Source: Streptomyces sp. CB02923 (GTDB lineage Bacteria; Actinomycetota; Actinomycetes; Streptomycetales; Streptomycetaceae). From it: a stretch of DNA of 64,000 bases. The position numbers and the translations under genes are program-made. The stretch covers positions 119,427-183,426 of the forward strand of contig NZ_LWKZ01000024.1 in assembly GCF_001905005.1 (NCBI RefSeq), read 5' to 3'. Positions 41,995 through 51,563 of the stretch are shown one piece after another; position 1 is the stretch's first letter, and the number at the start of each line of letters is the position of its first letter. Under the pieces are notes generated by a model. It saw only the letters and a list, made by a program, of their open reading frames with translations. It was not told where the DNA came from and made no database searches.

Positions 41995-42306
41995 TTGCGT
42001 AAGTTTCTTGCCACGGCCGTCGCGGTGACGGCGCTCAGTACGACGCTGGGTCTGGCCACGGCCTCGCAGGCCGCGGCGGCCCCGCGGGCTCCGCAGTGCG
42101 CGAAGGTGATGAAGTACTTCACCAAGGACCACCAGCGGTTCGTCCGCCTGAAGAACCTGTGCGCGCAGCGTACGGCCTGCTACACGATCGTCGTGCCGGC
42201 CCGGCCCGCCGTGAACGGCCGCCTCGCCAAGGCCGCGACGAAGGACGTCCGGTACGGGACGGACCGCGGCCCGCGCGCCCTTTATGTACGTAATCGGGCC
42301 TGCTGA
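41995..42306 (+). CDS. Small secreted cysteine-containing protein, unknown function
   Basis: 103 residues from TTG 41995, chosen for GGGGGAGA 6 bases upstream and because the signal peptide starts at once (RKFLATAVAVTALSTTLGLA, cleavage near AAAA-PRA). The mature part of about 75 residues is basic, with four cysteines (APQCAKVM, NLCAQRTACYT, NRAC), so two disulphides are likely. No family recognised. It is the only gene in the block with no counterpart in known KstR2 clusters and probably inserted between ipdC and fadA6. Confidence 0.75.
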   Translation: MRKFLATAVAVTALSTTLGLATASQAAAAPRAPQCAKVMKYFTKDHQRFVRLKNLCAQRTACYTIVVPARPAVNGRLAKAATKDVRYGTDRGPRALYVRNRAC

Positions 42307-42361
42307 CACGTCGCCGGGACCCCGACCCGGGTAGTCGCCCTAGCCGCCCCGGCCGCCCGGC

Positions 42362-43519
<1,158 letters not shown>

Positions 43520-43536
43520 GCCGGCTCCTCGGTCGT

Positions 43537-43615
43537 CGGGGCGTGCGGAGCGTACGTGGTGCGGAGCGTGCGCAGTGCGGTGTCCTGTGTGGTGCGGTGT
43601 CCTGTGTGGTGCGGG
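43537..43615. repeat. 16-17-bp tandem repeat between kstR2 and fadA6
   Basis: GTGCGGTGTCCTGTGTG-type units (two near-exact 17-mers near 43578-43614) preceded by diverged GCGGAGCGTGC units. It lies just after the kstR2 stop on the minus strand. Confidence 0.8.
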
Positions 43616-43624
43616 TCGGGGCGG

Positions 43625-44251
43625 TCAGGCCCGTACGGCGATGCCGTCCAGCACCATCGACAGGTACTGGCGGGCGATCTCCTCCGGGCCGTGGTGGCCG
43701 CCCGGCCGGTACCAGCTCGCGGCGACCCAGACGGTGTCGCGGACGAACCGGTAGGTGAGCCGGACGTCGAGGTCGGGGCGGAAGACGCCGTCGGCGACGC
43801 CGCGTTCCAGGGTGCCGAGCCACGCCTTCTCGAACTTCTGCTGGGAGTCGGCGAGGTAGCCGAAGCGGGGCCGCCCGACGAGCTGCCTGGACTCCTTCTG
43901 GTAGATGGCCACGGCGGCGCGGTGTCGGTCGATCTCCCGGAAGGACTCGGTGACCAGGGCCTCGATGGTCTCCCGGGGACCGAGCCCGGCCGCGAGCACC
44001 GCGTCGTAGCCGGCCCACAGCTCGTCCAGGAACGTGCTCAGGATCTCGTCCAGCATCGACTCCTTGGAGTCGAAGTGGTAGTAGAGGCTGCCCGCGAGCA
44101 GCCCGGCCTCGTCCGCGATCCGGCGTACGGTCGTCGCGTCGTAGCCGTGGGCGGCGAACACTTCGGCCGCGGTGGCGAGCAGCGCGCGGCGGCGGGCGGG
44201 CGAGGGCGGGGTCACGGCGGCCGGTTTCCCGGTCTTCTTTGCGGTGGACAC
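43625..44251 (-). CDS. kstR2: KstR2, TetR-family repressor of steroid C/D-ring genes
   Basis: 208 residues. Helix-turn-helix: RRRALLATAAEVFAAHGYDA, TTVRRIADEAGLLAGSLYYHFDSKESMLDEIL (in parts). The ligand domain keeps segments I recognise from Rv3557c: SFREIDRHRAAVAIYQKESRQL, RPRFGYLADSQQKFEKAW, GVFRPDLDVRLTYRFVRDT, WVAASWYRPGG. In mycobacteria KstR2 is released from DNA by HIP-CoA. It lies between ipdF and fadA6, as in M. tuberculosis, and should bind the two boxes at 38111 and 45109. Confidence 0.9.
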   Translation of the reverse strand: MSTAKKTGKPAAVTPPSPARRRALLATAAEVFAAHGYDATTVRRIADEAGLLAGSLYYHFDSKESMLDEILSTFLDELWAGYDAVLAAGLGPRETIEALVTESFREIDRHRAAVAIYQKESRQLVGRPRFGYLADSQQKFEKAWLGTLERGVADGVFRPDLDVRLTYRFVRDTVWVAASWYRPGGHHGPEEIARQYLSMVLDGIAVRA

Positions 44252-44273
44252 CGGCCCATTGTCCCTCCCCCGG

Positions 44274-45092
44274 TCACGCGCGCTGACTGCTCACCGGGAC
44301 CGTCTCGCCGGTCATGTACGACGCGTAGTCGCTGGCCAGGAAGACGATGACGTTGGCGACCTCCCACGGCTCGGCGGACCGTCCGAACGCCTCCCGGGCG
44401 GTCAGTTCGGTCAGCAGTTCCTCGCCGGTGACCTTCGCCAGGTGCGGGTGGACGGCCAGGCTGGGCGAGACGGCGTTGACCCGGACCCCGTACGCGGCGG
44501 CCTCGGCCGCGGCGCAGCGGGTCAGCGCCATGACTCCGGCCTTGGCGGCGGCGTAGTGCGCCTGGCCGCGCTGGGCCCGCCAGCCCACGACCGAGGCGTT
44601 GTTGACGATGACGCCGCCCCGGCCGCCGGCCCGCATCCGGCGCAGCGCGGCGCGGGTGCAGCGGAAGGTCCCGTTCAGGGTCACGTCGAGGACTGCGGTC
44701 CACTGCGCGTCGGTCATCGCCACCAGGTCGGCGCTGCCGCCGAGTCCGGCGTTGTTGACGACGACGTCCAGCCGTCCGTGCCGCTGCTCGGCGAAGTCGA
44801 AGAGGGCGGTGACCTGCGCCTCGTCGGTGACGTCGCAGGGCAGCGCGGCGACCCGCCCGGCTCCGAACCCGTCGGCGAGCGCCGCCTCGGACTCCTTCAG
44901 GCGCCGGGCGTGCGCGTCGGAGAGGACCACGTCCGCGCCCTCCTCCAGGAGCTTGCGGGCGGTGGCGCCGCCGATGCCGGTGCCCGCCGCGGCGGTGACG
45001 ACGGCCGTGCGGCCGGTGAGCAGGCCGTGTCCGGGGACGTAAGGGGGTGCGAGGTGCGCCGGGTGCGCCGTCGGAGGCTTCTCGGGCGTCAT
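44274..45092 (-). CDS. ipdF: IpdF, SDR hydroxyacyl-CoA dehydrogenase of steroid breakdown
   Basis: 272 residues. SDR core: GRTAVVTAAAGTGIGGATAR (with the unusual AAAGTGIG glycine loop seen in IpdF), VVLSDAHARRLKESEAALAD, DVVVNNAGLGGSADLVAMTD, VIVNNASVVGWRAQRGQAHYAAAKAG (Ser, Y-x3-K) and SPSLAVHPHLAKV. These match Rv3559c. Role: NAD-dependent oxidation of the 5-hydroxy group of the bicyclic CoA intermediate. First gene of the leftward ipdF-kstR2-fadA6 set; its start is 14 bases from operator site 2. Confidence 0.9.
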   Translation of the reverse strand: MTPEKPPTAHPAHLAPPYVPGHGLLTGRTAVVTAAAGTGIGGATARKLLEEGADVVLSDAHARRLKESEAALADGFGAGRVAALPCDVTDEAQVTALFDFAEQRHGRLDVVVNNAGLGGSADLVAMTDAQWTAVLDVTLNGTFRCTRAALRRMRAGGRGGVIVNNASVVGWRAQRGQAHYAAAKAGVMALTRCAAAEAAAYGVRVNAVSPSLAVHPHLAKVTGEELLTELTAREAFGRSAEPWEVANVIVFLASDYASYMTGETVPVSSQRA

Positions 45093-45105
45093 GACCGTAC
45101 GCTAA

Positions 45106-45125
45106 CCTACCAAACACTTGTTAGG
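45106..45125. promoter_or_regulatory. KstR2-type operator, site 2
   Basis: CCTACCAAACACTTGTTAGG. The core at 45109-45122 fits AnCAAGnnCTTGnT with a single change, and CCTA/TAGG extends the symmetry. It lies 14 bases upstream of ipdF and 88 bases upstream of fadE31. It shares the extended form CCTAnCAAAC..TTG with site 1. Confidence 0.8.
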
Positions 45126-45212
45126 GAACGGTCCCGGAGCAACCCCGCGGCCCCCGGAGGAACCACGCCGAACGCCGGAGCCCGCCGCCACCGCATGGGA
45201 GGCCGCTCGTCG

Positions 45213-46436
45213 ATGGATCTCGAACTCAGCCCGGCGGACGAGGAGTTCCGGCGCGAAGCGCGGAACTGGCTGGCCGCCCACGTACCCGCCGTGCCGCTGC
45301 CCTCCCTGGAGACCGCCGAAGGGTTCGCCGCCCACCGGGAGTGGGAGCGCGCACTCCACACCGGCCGCTGGTCGGCCGTGACCTGGCCGGAGGAGTACGG
45401 CGGGCGTGGCGCGTCAGCGCTCCGCCAACTGCTGTTCGAGGAGGAGTACCACGCGGCACGCGCCCCCGGCCGGGTCTCCCAGAACGGCATCAGCCTGCTC
45501 GCCCCCACCCTCTTCGCGCACGGTACGGCCGAGCAGTTGGCGCGCGTCCTGCCCCCGATGGCGAGCGGCGCGACCGTCTGGGCGCAGGCGTGGTCCGAGC
45601 CCGGCGCCGGTTCCGATCTCGCCGCGCTGCGGTCGTCCGCCGTACGGACCGCGGGCGGCTGGCTGCTGCGCGGGCACAAGACGTGGTCCTCCCGTGCGGC
45701 CTTCGCGGACCGCGCCTTCGGGCTGTTCCGCAGCCATCCCGGCGCGGACCGGCCGCACCGCGGCCTCACGTACCTGATGTTCGACCTGGCCGCGCCGGGG
45801 GTGACGGTGCGGCCCATCGGCCGCCTCGACGGCAGGCCCGCCTTCGCCGAGCTGTTCCTGGACGAGGTGTTCGTGCCGGACGAGGACGTGATCGGCGAGG
45901 CGGGGCAGGGGTGGCGGGTCGCGATGAGCACGGCGGGCGACGAGCGCGGGCTCTCCCTGCGCAGCCCGGGGCGCTTCACGGCCGCCGCCGCCCGCCTCGC
46001 CGCCTTGTGGCGGGCCGCGGCCGACCCCTCGGACACCGCGCTGCGCGACCGGGTCGCCGACGCGGTCACTGGCGCCCGCGCCTACCAGCTGTCCGCCTGC
46101 GCCCAGGTCTCGCGGACCGCGGCGGGCGGCATGCCGGGGGCGGCAGGCGGCACGGCGGGCACAGCAGGCGGTACGGCGGGCGGCGCACCGGGCGCGGCCG
46201 CGAGTCTCACCAAGGTCTTCTGGTCCGAGCTGGACATCGCCCTGCACGAGACCGCGCTCGACCTCCTCGGTCCGTACGGCGAACTGGCCGCCGACGCCGG
46301 GGAGGCGCCGGACCACGGGAGGTGGGCCGACGGCTGGATCTTCGCGCTGGCCGGCCCGGTCTACGCCGGTACGAACGAGATCCAGCGCGACATCATCGCC
46401 GAACGGCTGCTGGGCCTGCCCAAGGGACGGCGCTGA
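45213..46436 (+). CDS. fadE31: FadE31-type acyl-CoA dehydrogenase subunit
   Basis: 407 residues from ATG 45213 (GGAGG upstream). Segments match Rv3562: PSLETAEGFAAHREWERALH, FEEEYHAARAPGRVSQNGIS, LLAPTLFAHGTAEQLARVLP, MASGATVWAQAWSEPGAGSD, GLTYLMFDLAAPGVTVRPIG, GDERGLSLRSPGRF, TKVFWSELDIALHETALDLL, AGPVYAGTNEIQRDIIAERL. In mycobacteria FadE31 pairs with FadE32 (and FadE33) as a heteromer acting late in ring breakdown. A low-complexity Gly/Ala insert (about 325-345, GGTAGTAGGTAGG) is not in homologues. Confidence 0.9.
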   Translation: MDLELSPADEEFRREARNWLAAHVPAVPLPSLETAEGFAAHREWERALHTGRWSAVTWPEEYGGRGASALRQLLFEEEYHAARAPGRVSQNGISLLAPTLFAHGTAEQLARVLPPMASGATVWAQAWSEPGAGSDLAALRSSAVRTAGGWLLRGHKTWSSRAAFADRAFGLFRSHPGADRPHRGLTYLMFDLAAPGVTVRPIGRLDGRPAFAELFLDEVFVPDEDVIGEAGQGWRVAMSTAGDERGLSLRSPGRFTAAAARLAALWRAAADPSDTALRDRVADAVTGARAYQLSACAQVSRTAAGGMPGAAGGTAGTAGGTAGGAPGAAASLTKVFWSELDIALHETALDLLGPYGELAADAGEAPDHGRWADGWIFALAGPVYAGTNEIQRDIIAERLLGLPKGRR

Positions 46437-46444
46437 GGCGGAGC

Positions 46445-46483
46445 GGATCGGCGGACCGGATCGACGGTCCGGATCGACGGTCC
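46445..46483. repeat. 13-bp tandem repeat, three units, between fadE31 and fadE32
   Basis: GGATCGGCGGACC at 46445, then GGATCGACGGTCC at 46458 and 46471. It separates two genes that are usually adjacent. Confidence 0.88.
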
Positions 46484-46519
46484 GGAGCAACAGGCCGCAC
46501 CGGCGAGGGGAGTTGAGGG

Positions 46520-47539
46520 ATGCGGTTCCTTCTGGACGACGAGCAGCGGGAGTTCGGGCGGACACTCGGCCGGATGCTGGCGGCGGCGGACACCCCGGCC
46601 GCCGCACGGGCGTGGGGCGCCGGGGACAGCGGCCCCGGGCGCGCGGTGTGGCGGCGGCTCGCGGAGGCCGGGGTGTTCGGGCTGGCCGTACCGGAGAAGT
46701 ACGGGGGTGCGGGGTTCCTGCCGGTCGAACTGGTCGTTTCCTTCGTCGAGTTGGGGCGGTACGCCGTCCCGGGTCCGGCGGTGGAGACGGCCGCGGCGGC
46801 CGCACTGCTCGGCCGGCTCGGCGATACGGGCGGCCCGGCCGAGAAGTGGCTGCCCGCCGTCGCGGCCGGGGACGCGGTGGTGTCGTACGCGGACCCGGCG
46901 TGCGGGCCGTACGCCCTCGACGCGACGGCCGCCGACGCCACCTTCCTCGCGAGCGGCGACACCCTGTGGCGGCTCGACCGGGAGGGAACGGCCCAGCCCT
47001 CGGTCCAGCCCTCGATCGATCCGGCCCGGCGGCTGTCCCGGTGCGAGCCGGGCGGCGGGACCGCTCTCGCGAGCGGGCCGGCCGTGCGGGCCGCCGCCGC
47101 GCGCGCCGCGGACACCGCACGGCTGCTCACCGCGGCGCAGGCGCTCGGCGTCGGCCGGCGACTGCTGGACGACACCGTGGCGTACGTCAAGCAGCGCACC
47201 CAGTTCGGCGTCGCCATCGGCTCCTTCCAGGCGGTGAAGCACCGGCTGGCGGACGTCCTGGTGGCGCTGGAGTTCGCCGAGCCGCTGATTTACGGGGCGG
47301 CGGTGGAGCTGGCGGGTGACGGGGAGGCGGGCACCGGCATCGCGATGGCGAAGGTGGCCGCGGGCGAGGCCGCCTATACCGCGGCGCGGACCGCACTCCA
47401 GTTGCACGGCGCCCTGGGGTACACCGACGAGCTGGACCTTTCCCTGTGGATACGCAAGGCGCGGGCGCTGCGTGGCGCCTGGGGCACACCCGCGGAATGC
47501 CGTGCCCGTGTGCTGCGCTCCCCCGTGCCGGGCAGGTGA
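46520..47539 (+). CDS. fadE32: FadE32-type acyl-CoA dehydrogenase subunit
   Basis: 339 residues, shorter than a self-contained dehydrogenase, as expected for one half of an alpha2beta2 enzyme. MRFLLDDEQREFGRTLGRML at the N-terminus, VFGLAVPEKYGGAG, LVVSFVELGRYAVPGPAVET, DDTVAYVKQRTQFGVAIGSF, QAVKHRLADVLVALEFAEPL and ALQLHGALGYTDELDLSLWI follow Rv3563. FAD-contact motifs of the MTEPxAGSD type are missing, being supplied by FadE31. Downstream of fadE31 by 83 bases; FadE33 is not found next. Confidence 0.88.
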   Translation: MRFLLDDEQREFGRTLGRMLAAADTPAAARAWGAGDSGPGRAVWRRLAEAGVFGLAVPEKYGGAGFLPVELVVSFVELGRYAVPGPAVETAAAAALLGRLGDTGGPAEKWLPAVAAGDAVVSYADPACGPYALDATAADATFLASGDTLWRLDREGTAQPSVQPSIDPARRLSRCEPGGGTALASGPAVRAAAARAADTARLLTAAQALGVGRRLLDDTVAYVKQRTQFGVAIGSFQAVKHRLADVLVALEFAEPLIYGAAVELAGDGEAGTGIAMAKVAAGEAAYTAARTALQLHGALGYTDELDLSLWIRKARALRGAWGTPAECRARVLRSPVPGR

Positions 47540-47556
47540 CCACACGGACGCAAATC

Positions 47557-47570
47557 TTTTACGAGTAAAA
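47557..47570. promoter_or_regulatory. Inverted repeat upstream of the FUSC gene
   Basis: TTTTACGAGTAAAA: 6-bp arms around GA, 20 bases before the start codon and overlapping the only AT-rich patch. Candidate site for the MarR protein encoded downstream. Confidence 0.5.
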
Positions 47571-47589
47571 CACCTGTTAAGGTTTTGGC

Positions 47590-49548
47590 ATGGGGAAACA
47601 TGCCAGACCTACGGGAAAGCGCGCGGCGGCCCTCTCCGGGGACGGCGGCGCGGTCCGCGCGCGTCCGCTGCCCGTCAAGAGCACGGTCCTCCTGCGCCGC
47701 CCCGTGGACATCTGGCACAAACCCGCGCTGAGCGCGGTCGTCGCCCTCGGCATCCCCGAGTTCACCCTGCTCGCGCTGGGCCGCCTGGACCTGGTCCTGT
47801 ACACCTCGGCCGGAGCGATGTGCGCCCTGTACGCGCACGGCCTGCCGTACGCGGCCCGCGCCCGCACCCTGGCGTGGGTGGTGCTCGGCATGGTCGCGAG
47901 CCTCGGCGCCGCCCTGACCGCCGCTTCCCTGACCTCCTCGGTCCCCCTCCTCGTCCTGCTCGCCTCGCTGGTCGCCGCCGTGCACAAGACGGTCTGCGAC
48001 GCGACGCGCGTCGGGCCGCCGGGAAACCTGATCTTCACCTTCATCTCGGCGTCGGCCTTCTTCGTACCGCAGCGGACCGGGCAGGTGCCCTTCCATCTGG
48101 CGCTGGCCCTCGGCGCCGGTGCGCTCGCCTGGCTGGTGTGCATGGCGCCCGCGCTGCTCCGGCCGCGCGGGCCGGAGCGCATCGCCACGGCGCGGGCGCT
48201 GGAAGCCGCCGCGGCACTGCTGCGTACCGGCCCGGCGCCCGACGACGCCCCCGCCGCCGGGCCCGACCGCGCGCGGCACGCCGCCGCTGCCGCCGTGAAC
48301 GCCGCCTGGCACACGCTGTTCCAGGTCCCGGGCCGTACGCCCGCCGCGGCTGCCGCCCGGTCCGGGCTGGAGCGGCTGCTCGTACGGGCCGAGTCGGCCC
48401 TCGCGGCGCGGGACGCCGACGCGGACGAAGCCGAACGCTGTACGGCATGGGCCCGCGACCTGCGCCGCGGCCGACCGCTGCCGGAGGTCGCCCTCACCGG
48501 CGCACAGGCCGGCGAGCTGGCGGGCGTCCTCGCGGAGCACGCGGACCGCGACGGACACACGGGCCGCGAGGGGCACGCGGGCCGCGGCAGGCACACCGGC
48601 CTCGACGCGCACTCGGACCCCGACGGGCACACGTACCCCGACGGACGCACGCGCCGAGGAGAAGCCGCGGGTCCGGAGCCGCGCCGCCCCGCGCCCGGCC
48701 GCCCGTACGGCGTCCGGGCCGTGCTCCGACGCCTCGCGCCCGGCTCCCCGCTGCTGCCCGTCGGCGCCCGGGTGGCCGTCGGCTGCGCGCTGGCGGGCTG
48801 GGGCTCGATGGCGGTCGGCGTCGGCCACCCGTACTGGGCCGTGGTCACCGCGGCCTCCATCTACCAGGCCAACACCACGCTCTCGTGGCAGCGGGCCCTC
48901 CAGCGCACCCTCGGCAACCTCCTCGGCCTGCTGCTCTTCACCGCGCTGCTGCCGGTCATCCACACCGGCCACCTCGCGATGATCCTGCTGGCGCTCACCT
49001 TCCAGTTCTGCGCGGAGGCGAGCATCACCCGCAACTACTGGCTCGGGTCGGTCTGGGTCACCCCGATGGCCCTGCTCCTCACCGAGTTCGGCAGCCACCT
49101 GCCCGCGCGGACGCTGGTCACCGACCGCTGGACCGACACCGTCGTGGGGGCGGCCGTCGGCCTGGCCTGCTGCGTCCTGGTCACCAACCGCCGCGCCGCC
49201 GACCGCATCGAGGCGGCGCTGGACCGGGTGACGGCCGCCGAGGCCACGGCGCTCCGGCTGCTCGACGGCGGGCTGCCGGCCGACGGGCTGCCGGCCGTCT
49301 ACGACGGGCCGGAGGCGGGCTGGGCGCGGGACCGTCTGGCCGGGAGTCTGGTCGAGCTGCGGGAGGCGGTGGAGGTGTCGGCCGGCGAGTGGTGGCAGCG
49401 CGCCGTCCCCGCGGAGCGCGTCGCCCTGGCCGAGCAGCGGGGGCACCGCGCCCTGGCCCGGCTCGTCCGCCGGCTGTCCGCGCCGACACCGGCACCGGCG
49501 TCGGCGTCGGCGTCGGCGTCGGTACCGGTACCGGTACCGGCCACGTAG
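47590..49548 (+). CDS. FUSC-family (aromatic acid exporter-like) membrane protein
   Basis: 652 residues. Two sets of hydrophobic helices separated by a soluble part: PALSAVVALGIPEFTLLALG, LAWVVLGMVASLGAALTAAS, VPLLVLLASLVAAVHKTV and FHLALALGAGALAWLVCMAP in the first; VGARVAVGCALAGWGSMAVG, HPYWAVVTAASIYQANTTLS, TLGNLLGLLLFTALLPVIHT, TDTVVGAAVGLACCVLV in the second, with the FUSC motif HPYWAVVTAA. The soluble linker near 315-350 holds Asp/Gly/His-rich repeats (DRDGHTGREGHAGRGRHTG) that may bind metal. The tail ASASASVPVPVPAT is a microsatellite product. Probable efflux of hydrophobic acids; sits next to steroid genes and a MarR. Confidence 0.82.
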   Translation: MGKHARPTGKRAAALSGDGGAVRARPLPVKSTVLLRRPVDIWHKPALSAVVALGIPEFTLLALGRLDLVLYTSAGAMCALYAHGLPYAARARTLAWVVLGMVASLGAALTAASLTSSVPLLVLLASLVAAVHKTVCDATRVGPPGNLIFTFISASAFFVPQRTGQVPFHLALALGAGALAWLVCMAPALLRPRGPERIATARALEAAAALLRTGPAPDDAPAAGPDRARHAAAAAVNAAWHTLFQVPGRTPAAAAARSGLERLLVRAESALAARDADADEAERCTAWARDLRRGRPLPEVALTGAQAGELAGVLAEHADRDGHTGREGHAGRGRHTGLDAHSDPDGHTYPDGRTRRGEAAGPEPRRPAPGRPYGVRAVLRRLAPGSPLLPVGARVAVGCALAGWGSMAVGVGHPYWAVVTAASIYQANTTLSWQRALQRTLGNLLGLLLFTALLPVIHTGHLAMILLALTFQFCAEASITRNYWLGSVWVTPMALLLTEFGSHLPARTLVTDRWTDTVVGAAVGLACCVLVTNRRAADRIEAALDRVTAAEATALRLLDGGLPADGLPAVYDGPEAGWARDRLAGSLVELREAVEVSAGEWWQRAVPAERVALAEQRGHRALARLVRRLSAPTPAPASASASASVPVPVPAT

Positions 49549-49759
49549 CCGTTCCCGTACCGCCAGTGCCGCCCATGCCGATTCCGTACCGCCCGCCCCG
49601 TACCCGTACCCGTACCGCCCCGGCCTGCCCGCGGGAACGGCACCAGGCAGAATTGGCCGGGCGCAGCGCGGCGCGGGGTCCGTACGGCGGCCCCCGGCTC
49701 GCCGTGCGCGACACAGGACGCCGACGGGGGCCGGGAGAGCCCGGGAAGAAGGGGTGCGC

Positions 49760-50266
49760 GTGACCGAGGACATCGTCGCGGGGGTGCTGCGGCAGTGGCA
49801 GCAGGTCCATCCGGGGCTGGACACCGGTCCGATGGCGGTGATCGGGCGGCTCAACCGCTGTTCCGCGCTGTTGCAGCAGGCCGCCGACGCGCCGCTGCGG
49901 CGGGAGGGGCTGACCCGCCCGGAGTTCGACATCCTCGGGACGCTGCGGCGGATGGACCGTGAGCTGACGCCCGGCCGCATCGCGCGCGAGACGTTCGCTT
50001 CCGGCGCCGCGGTCACCAAGCGGGTCCGGCAGTTGGAGACCCGCGGGCTGGTCGCGCGGCGCCCCGACGAGCGGGACCGGCGGGTCTCGCATCTCTCGCT
50101 CACCGACGAGGGCCGCGCGGTCATCGACCGGCTGCTGCCCGATCAACTGCGCTACGAGGCAGGTCTGCTGGAAGGCATCGACGGCAAGCGGCGGGAGGAA
50201 CTGTCCGCGGGGCTGAGCGAGTTGCTGGTGCTGCTGGAGGGGCGGCTCGGGAGCCTGCTGGACTGA
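49760..50266 (+). CDS. MarR-family transcriptional regulator
   Basis: 168 residues from GTG 49760 (AAGGGG 5 bases upstream; GTG 49754 adds two residues). MarR winged helix: LTRPEFDILGTLRRMDRELT, PGRIARETFASGAAVTKRVRQLETRGLVARRPDERDRRVSHLSL (in parts: ASGAAVTKRVRQLETRGLV, RDRRVSHLSLTDEG). Sits 211 bases after the FUSC gene in the same direction, so it may control that exporter through the TTTTAC repeat. Confidence 0.88.
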   Translation: MTEDIVAGVLRQWQQVHPGLDTGPMAVIGRLNRCSALLQQAADAPLRREGLTRPEFDILGTLRRMDRELTPGRIARETFASGAAVTKRVRQLETRGLVARRPDERDRRVSHLSLTDEGRAVIDRLLPDQLRYEAGLLEGIDGKRREELSAGLSELLVLLEGRLGSLLD

Positions 50267-50758
50267 TGGCCTCCGTGGCGTACGGGGAGTGGCGTACGGC
50301 GTACCACCCGTACGCCGAGCGGCACGCCCCCTAAGCCCCGTAGGCCGGACGGGCGACACCACGGTCTGCGGGTCGCCCCTTCGTACGGTGGCCGCGGGGC
50401 CGGGCCGCCTGGGCAGGGCGAGTGGCGCACCGGCCGTTCGTCCGGCGCCTCCCCGGCTCCGCGCGCGGGCTGCGGAATGATGCGTTCCGTAGACGGCTCC
50501 CCAGGTGTCCGCCCGCCGGCCGGCGGTCACCGCGGCGGTGCCGGTGACGCGCGGGCGGAGGGAGGAGCGCCGGTTTGCCCGATCGCACGCTCTCCTCCGC
50601 GGGAGACCGCCGGGAGCGGCTCCCCCACGTCGGCGGACGCGGGCCTCCCGGAGCGTGTCCCGTCCTCCAGGGCATGTCCCGTCCTCCCGGAGCGTGCCCC
50701 GCTCCGACCGCCCACCGCCCGCCCGTCGCCCGGCGACCCGTACTCCTGAGGCAGCGTC
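50267..50758. other. 492-base intergenic region
   Basis: Starts with GGCGTACG (50291-50298) and CGTACGCC (50309-50316), a hairpin that may terminate the MarR transcript. Near 50651-50700 GTCCCGTCCTCC with flanks is repeated about 2.5 times. Rest is GC-rich with no convincing gene on either strand. Confidence 0.55.
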
Positions 50759-51493
50759 ATGATTTCCCCCTTCGACGGTATGGCCGCGCTGCACGAGCGC
50801 AGCATCGACGAGCTGCCTTTCCGACGGCACATCGAAATGCCCTCCGTCCTCGCCGCGGCGGACAGCGTCGACGGGCGGCGGGTCCTGGACCTCGGCTGCG
50901 GCTCGGGGCACTACGCCCGGTTCTTCGCCCGCAGCGGGGCGGACAGCGTGCTCGGCGTGGACCGGTCCCCGGGGATGATCGCGCACGCCCGGCACCGGGA
51001 GGAGGTGGACCCCCTCGGCGTCTCCTACCGCGTACTCGACGCGGCGACCGCCGACGCGCTCACCGGAGCCTTCGACCTGGCCGTGGCCATCTACGCGCTG
51101 TCGCACGCCGCCACCCCGGCGGCGCTCACCCGGCTGTGCGCCGCCGCACGCGACACCCTCGCCCCGGACGGCCGTTTCGTGGCCGTCACGCTCAACCCGG
51201 ACTTCGCGACGGTCCCCCACTTCTACCGGCCCTACGGCTTCGACCTCACCGTGGCCGACCCCCACCTGCGGGACGGCGACCCCGTCGGCCTGCACGGCCG
51301 GGCCGACGAGGAGACCTTCCAGGTGACCGCCTACTACTGGTCCCGTGAGGCGCACGAACGGGCCCTGGTGGAGGCCGGGTTCACCGACGTCGCCTGGCAG
51401 TCCCCGCGCACCGCCGCCGACGGCAGCGCGTCACTGTTCGGGCGCTACCTGGCGGCGCCGCACGTCCTGGCGGTGTCGGCGCGCGCCTGCTGA
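50759..51493 (+). CDS. SAM-dependent class I methyltransferase
   Basis: 244 residues. Motif I VLDLGCGSGHYARFFA (42-57), motif II acid in VLGVDRSPGMIAHAR, motif post-I to IV FDLAVAIYALSHA and motif post TLAPDGRFVAVTLN. Small-molecule methyltransferase type (Methyltransf_25/11). The C-terminal part (RPYGFDLTVADPHLRDGDPV) is substrate-specific and not identifiable. ATG 50759 has only weak GAGG-type pairing 8 bases upstream. Confidence 0.88.
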   Translation: MISPFDGMAALHERSIDELPFRRHIEMPSVLAAADSVDGRRVLDLGCGSGHYARFFARSGADSVLGVDRSPGMIAHARHREEVDPLGVSYRVLDAATADALTGAFDLAVAIYALSHAATPAALTRLCAAARDTLAPDGRFVAVTLNPDFATVPHFYRPYGFDLTVADPHLRDGDPVGLHGRADEETFQVTAYYWSREAHERALVEAGFTDVAWQSPRTAADGSASLFGRYLAAPHVLAVSARAC

Positions 51494-51507
51494 GGCCGGG
51501 AGCGGCA

Positions 51508-51555
51508 CCCCTCGGACCGGCCTCCCGGACCGGCCTCCCGGACCGGGCCGAGGGG
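51508..51555. terminator. Bidirectional hairpin between convergent genes
   Basis: CCCCTCGGACCGG (51508-51520) pairs with CCGGGCCGAGGGG (51543-51555) with one mismatch; the loop contains a 15-bp direct repeat (CGGACCGGCCTCC). Confidence 0.65.
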
Positions 51556-51563
51556 CCGGGGCG

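Noticed and set aside
42307..42361. Terminator between the secreted protein and fadA6
   Set aside because: Only a weak CCGGG/CCCGG pairing is visible; not strong enough to list.
47568..47581. Third KstR2 box before the FUSC gene (AACACCTGTTAA)
   Set aside because: It lacks the CAA..TTG core of the two convincing sites; the TTTTAC-GA-GTAAAA repeat beside it is a better, different element.
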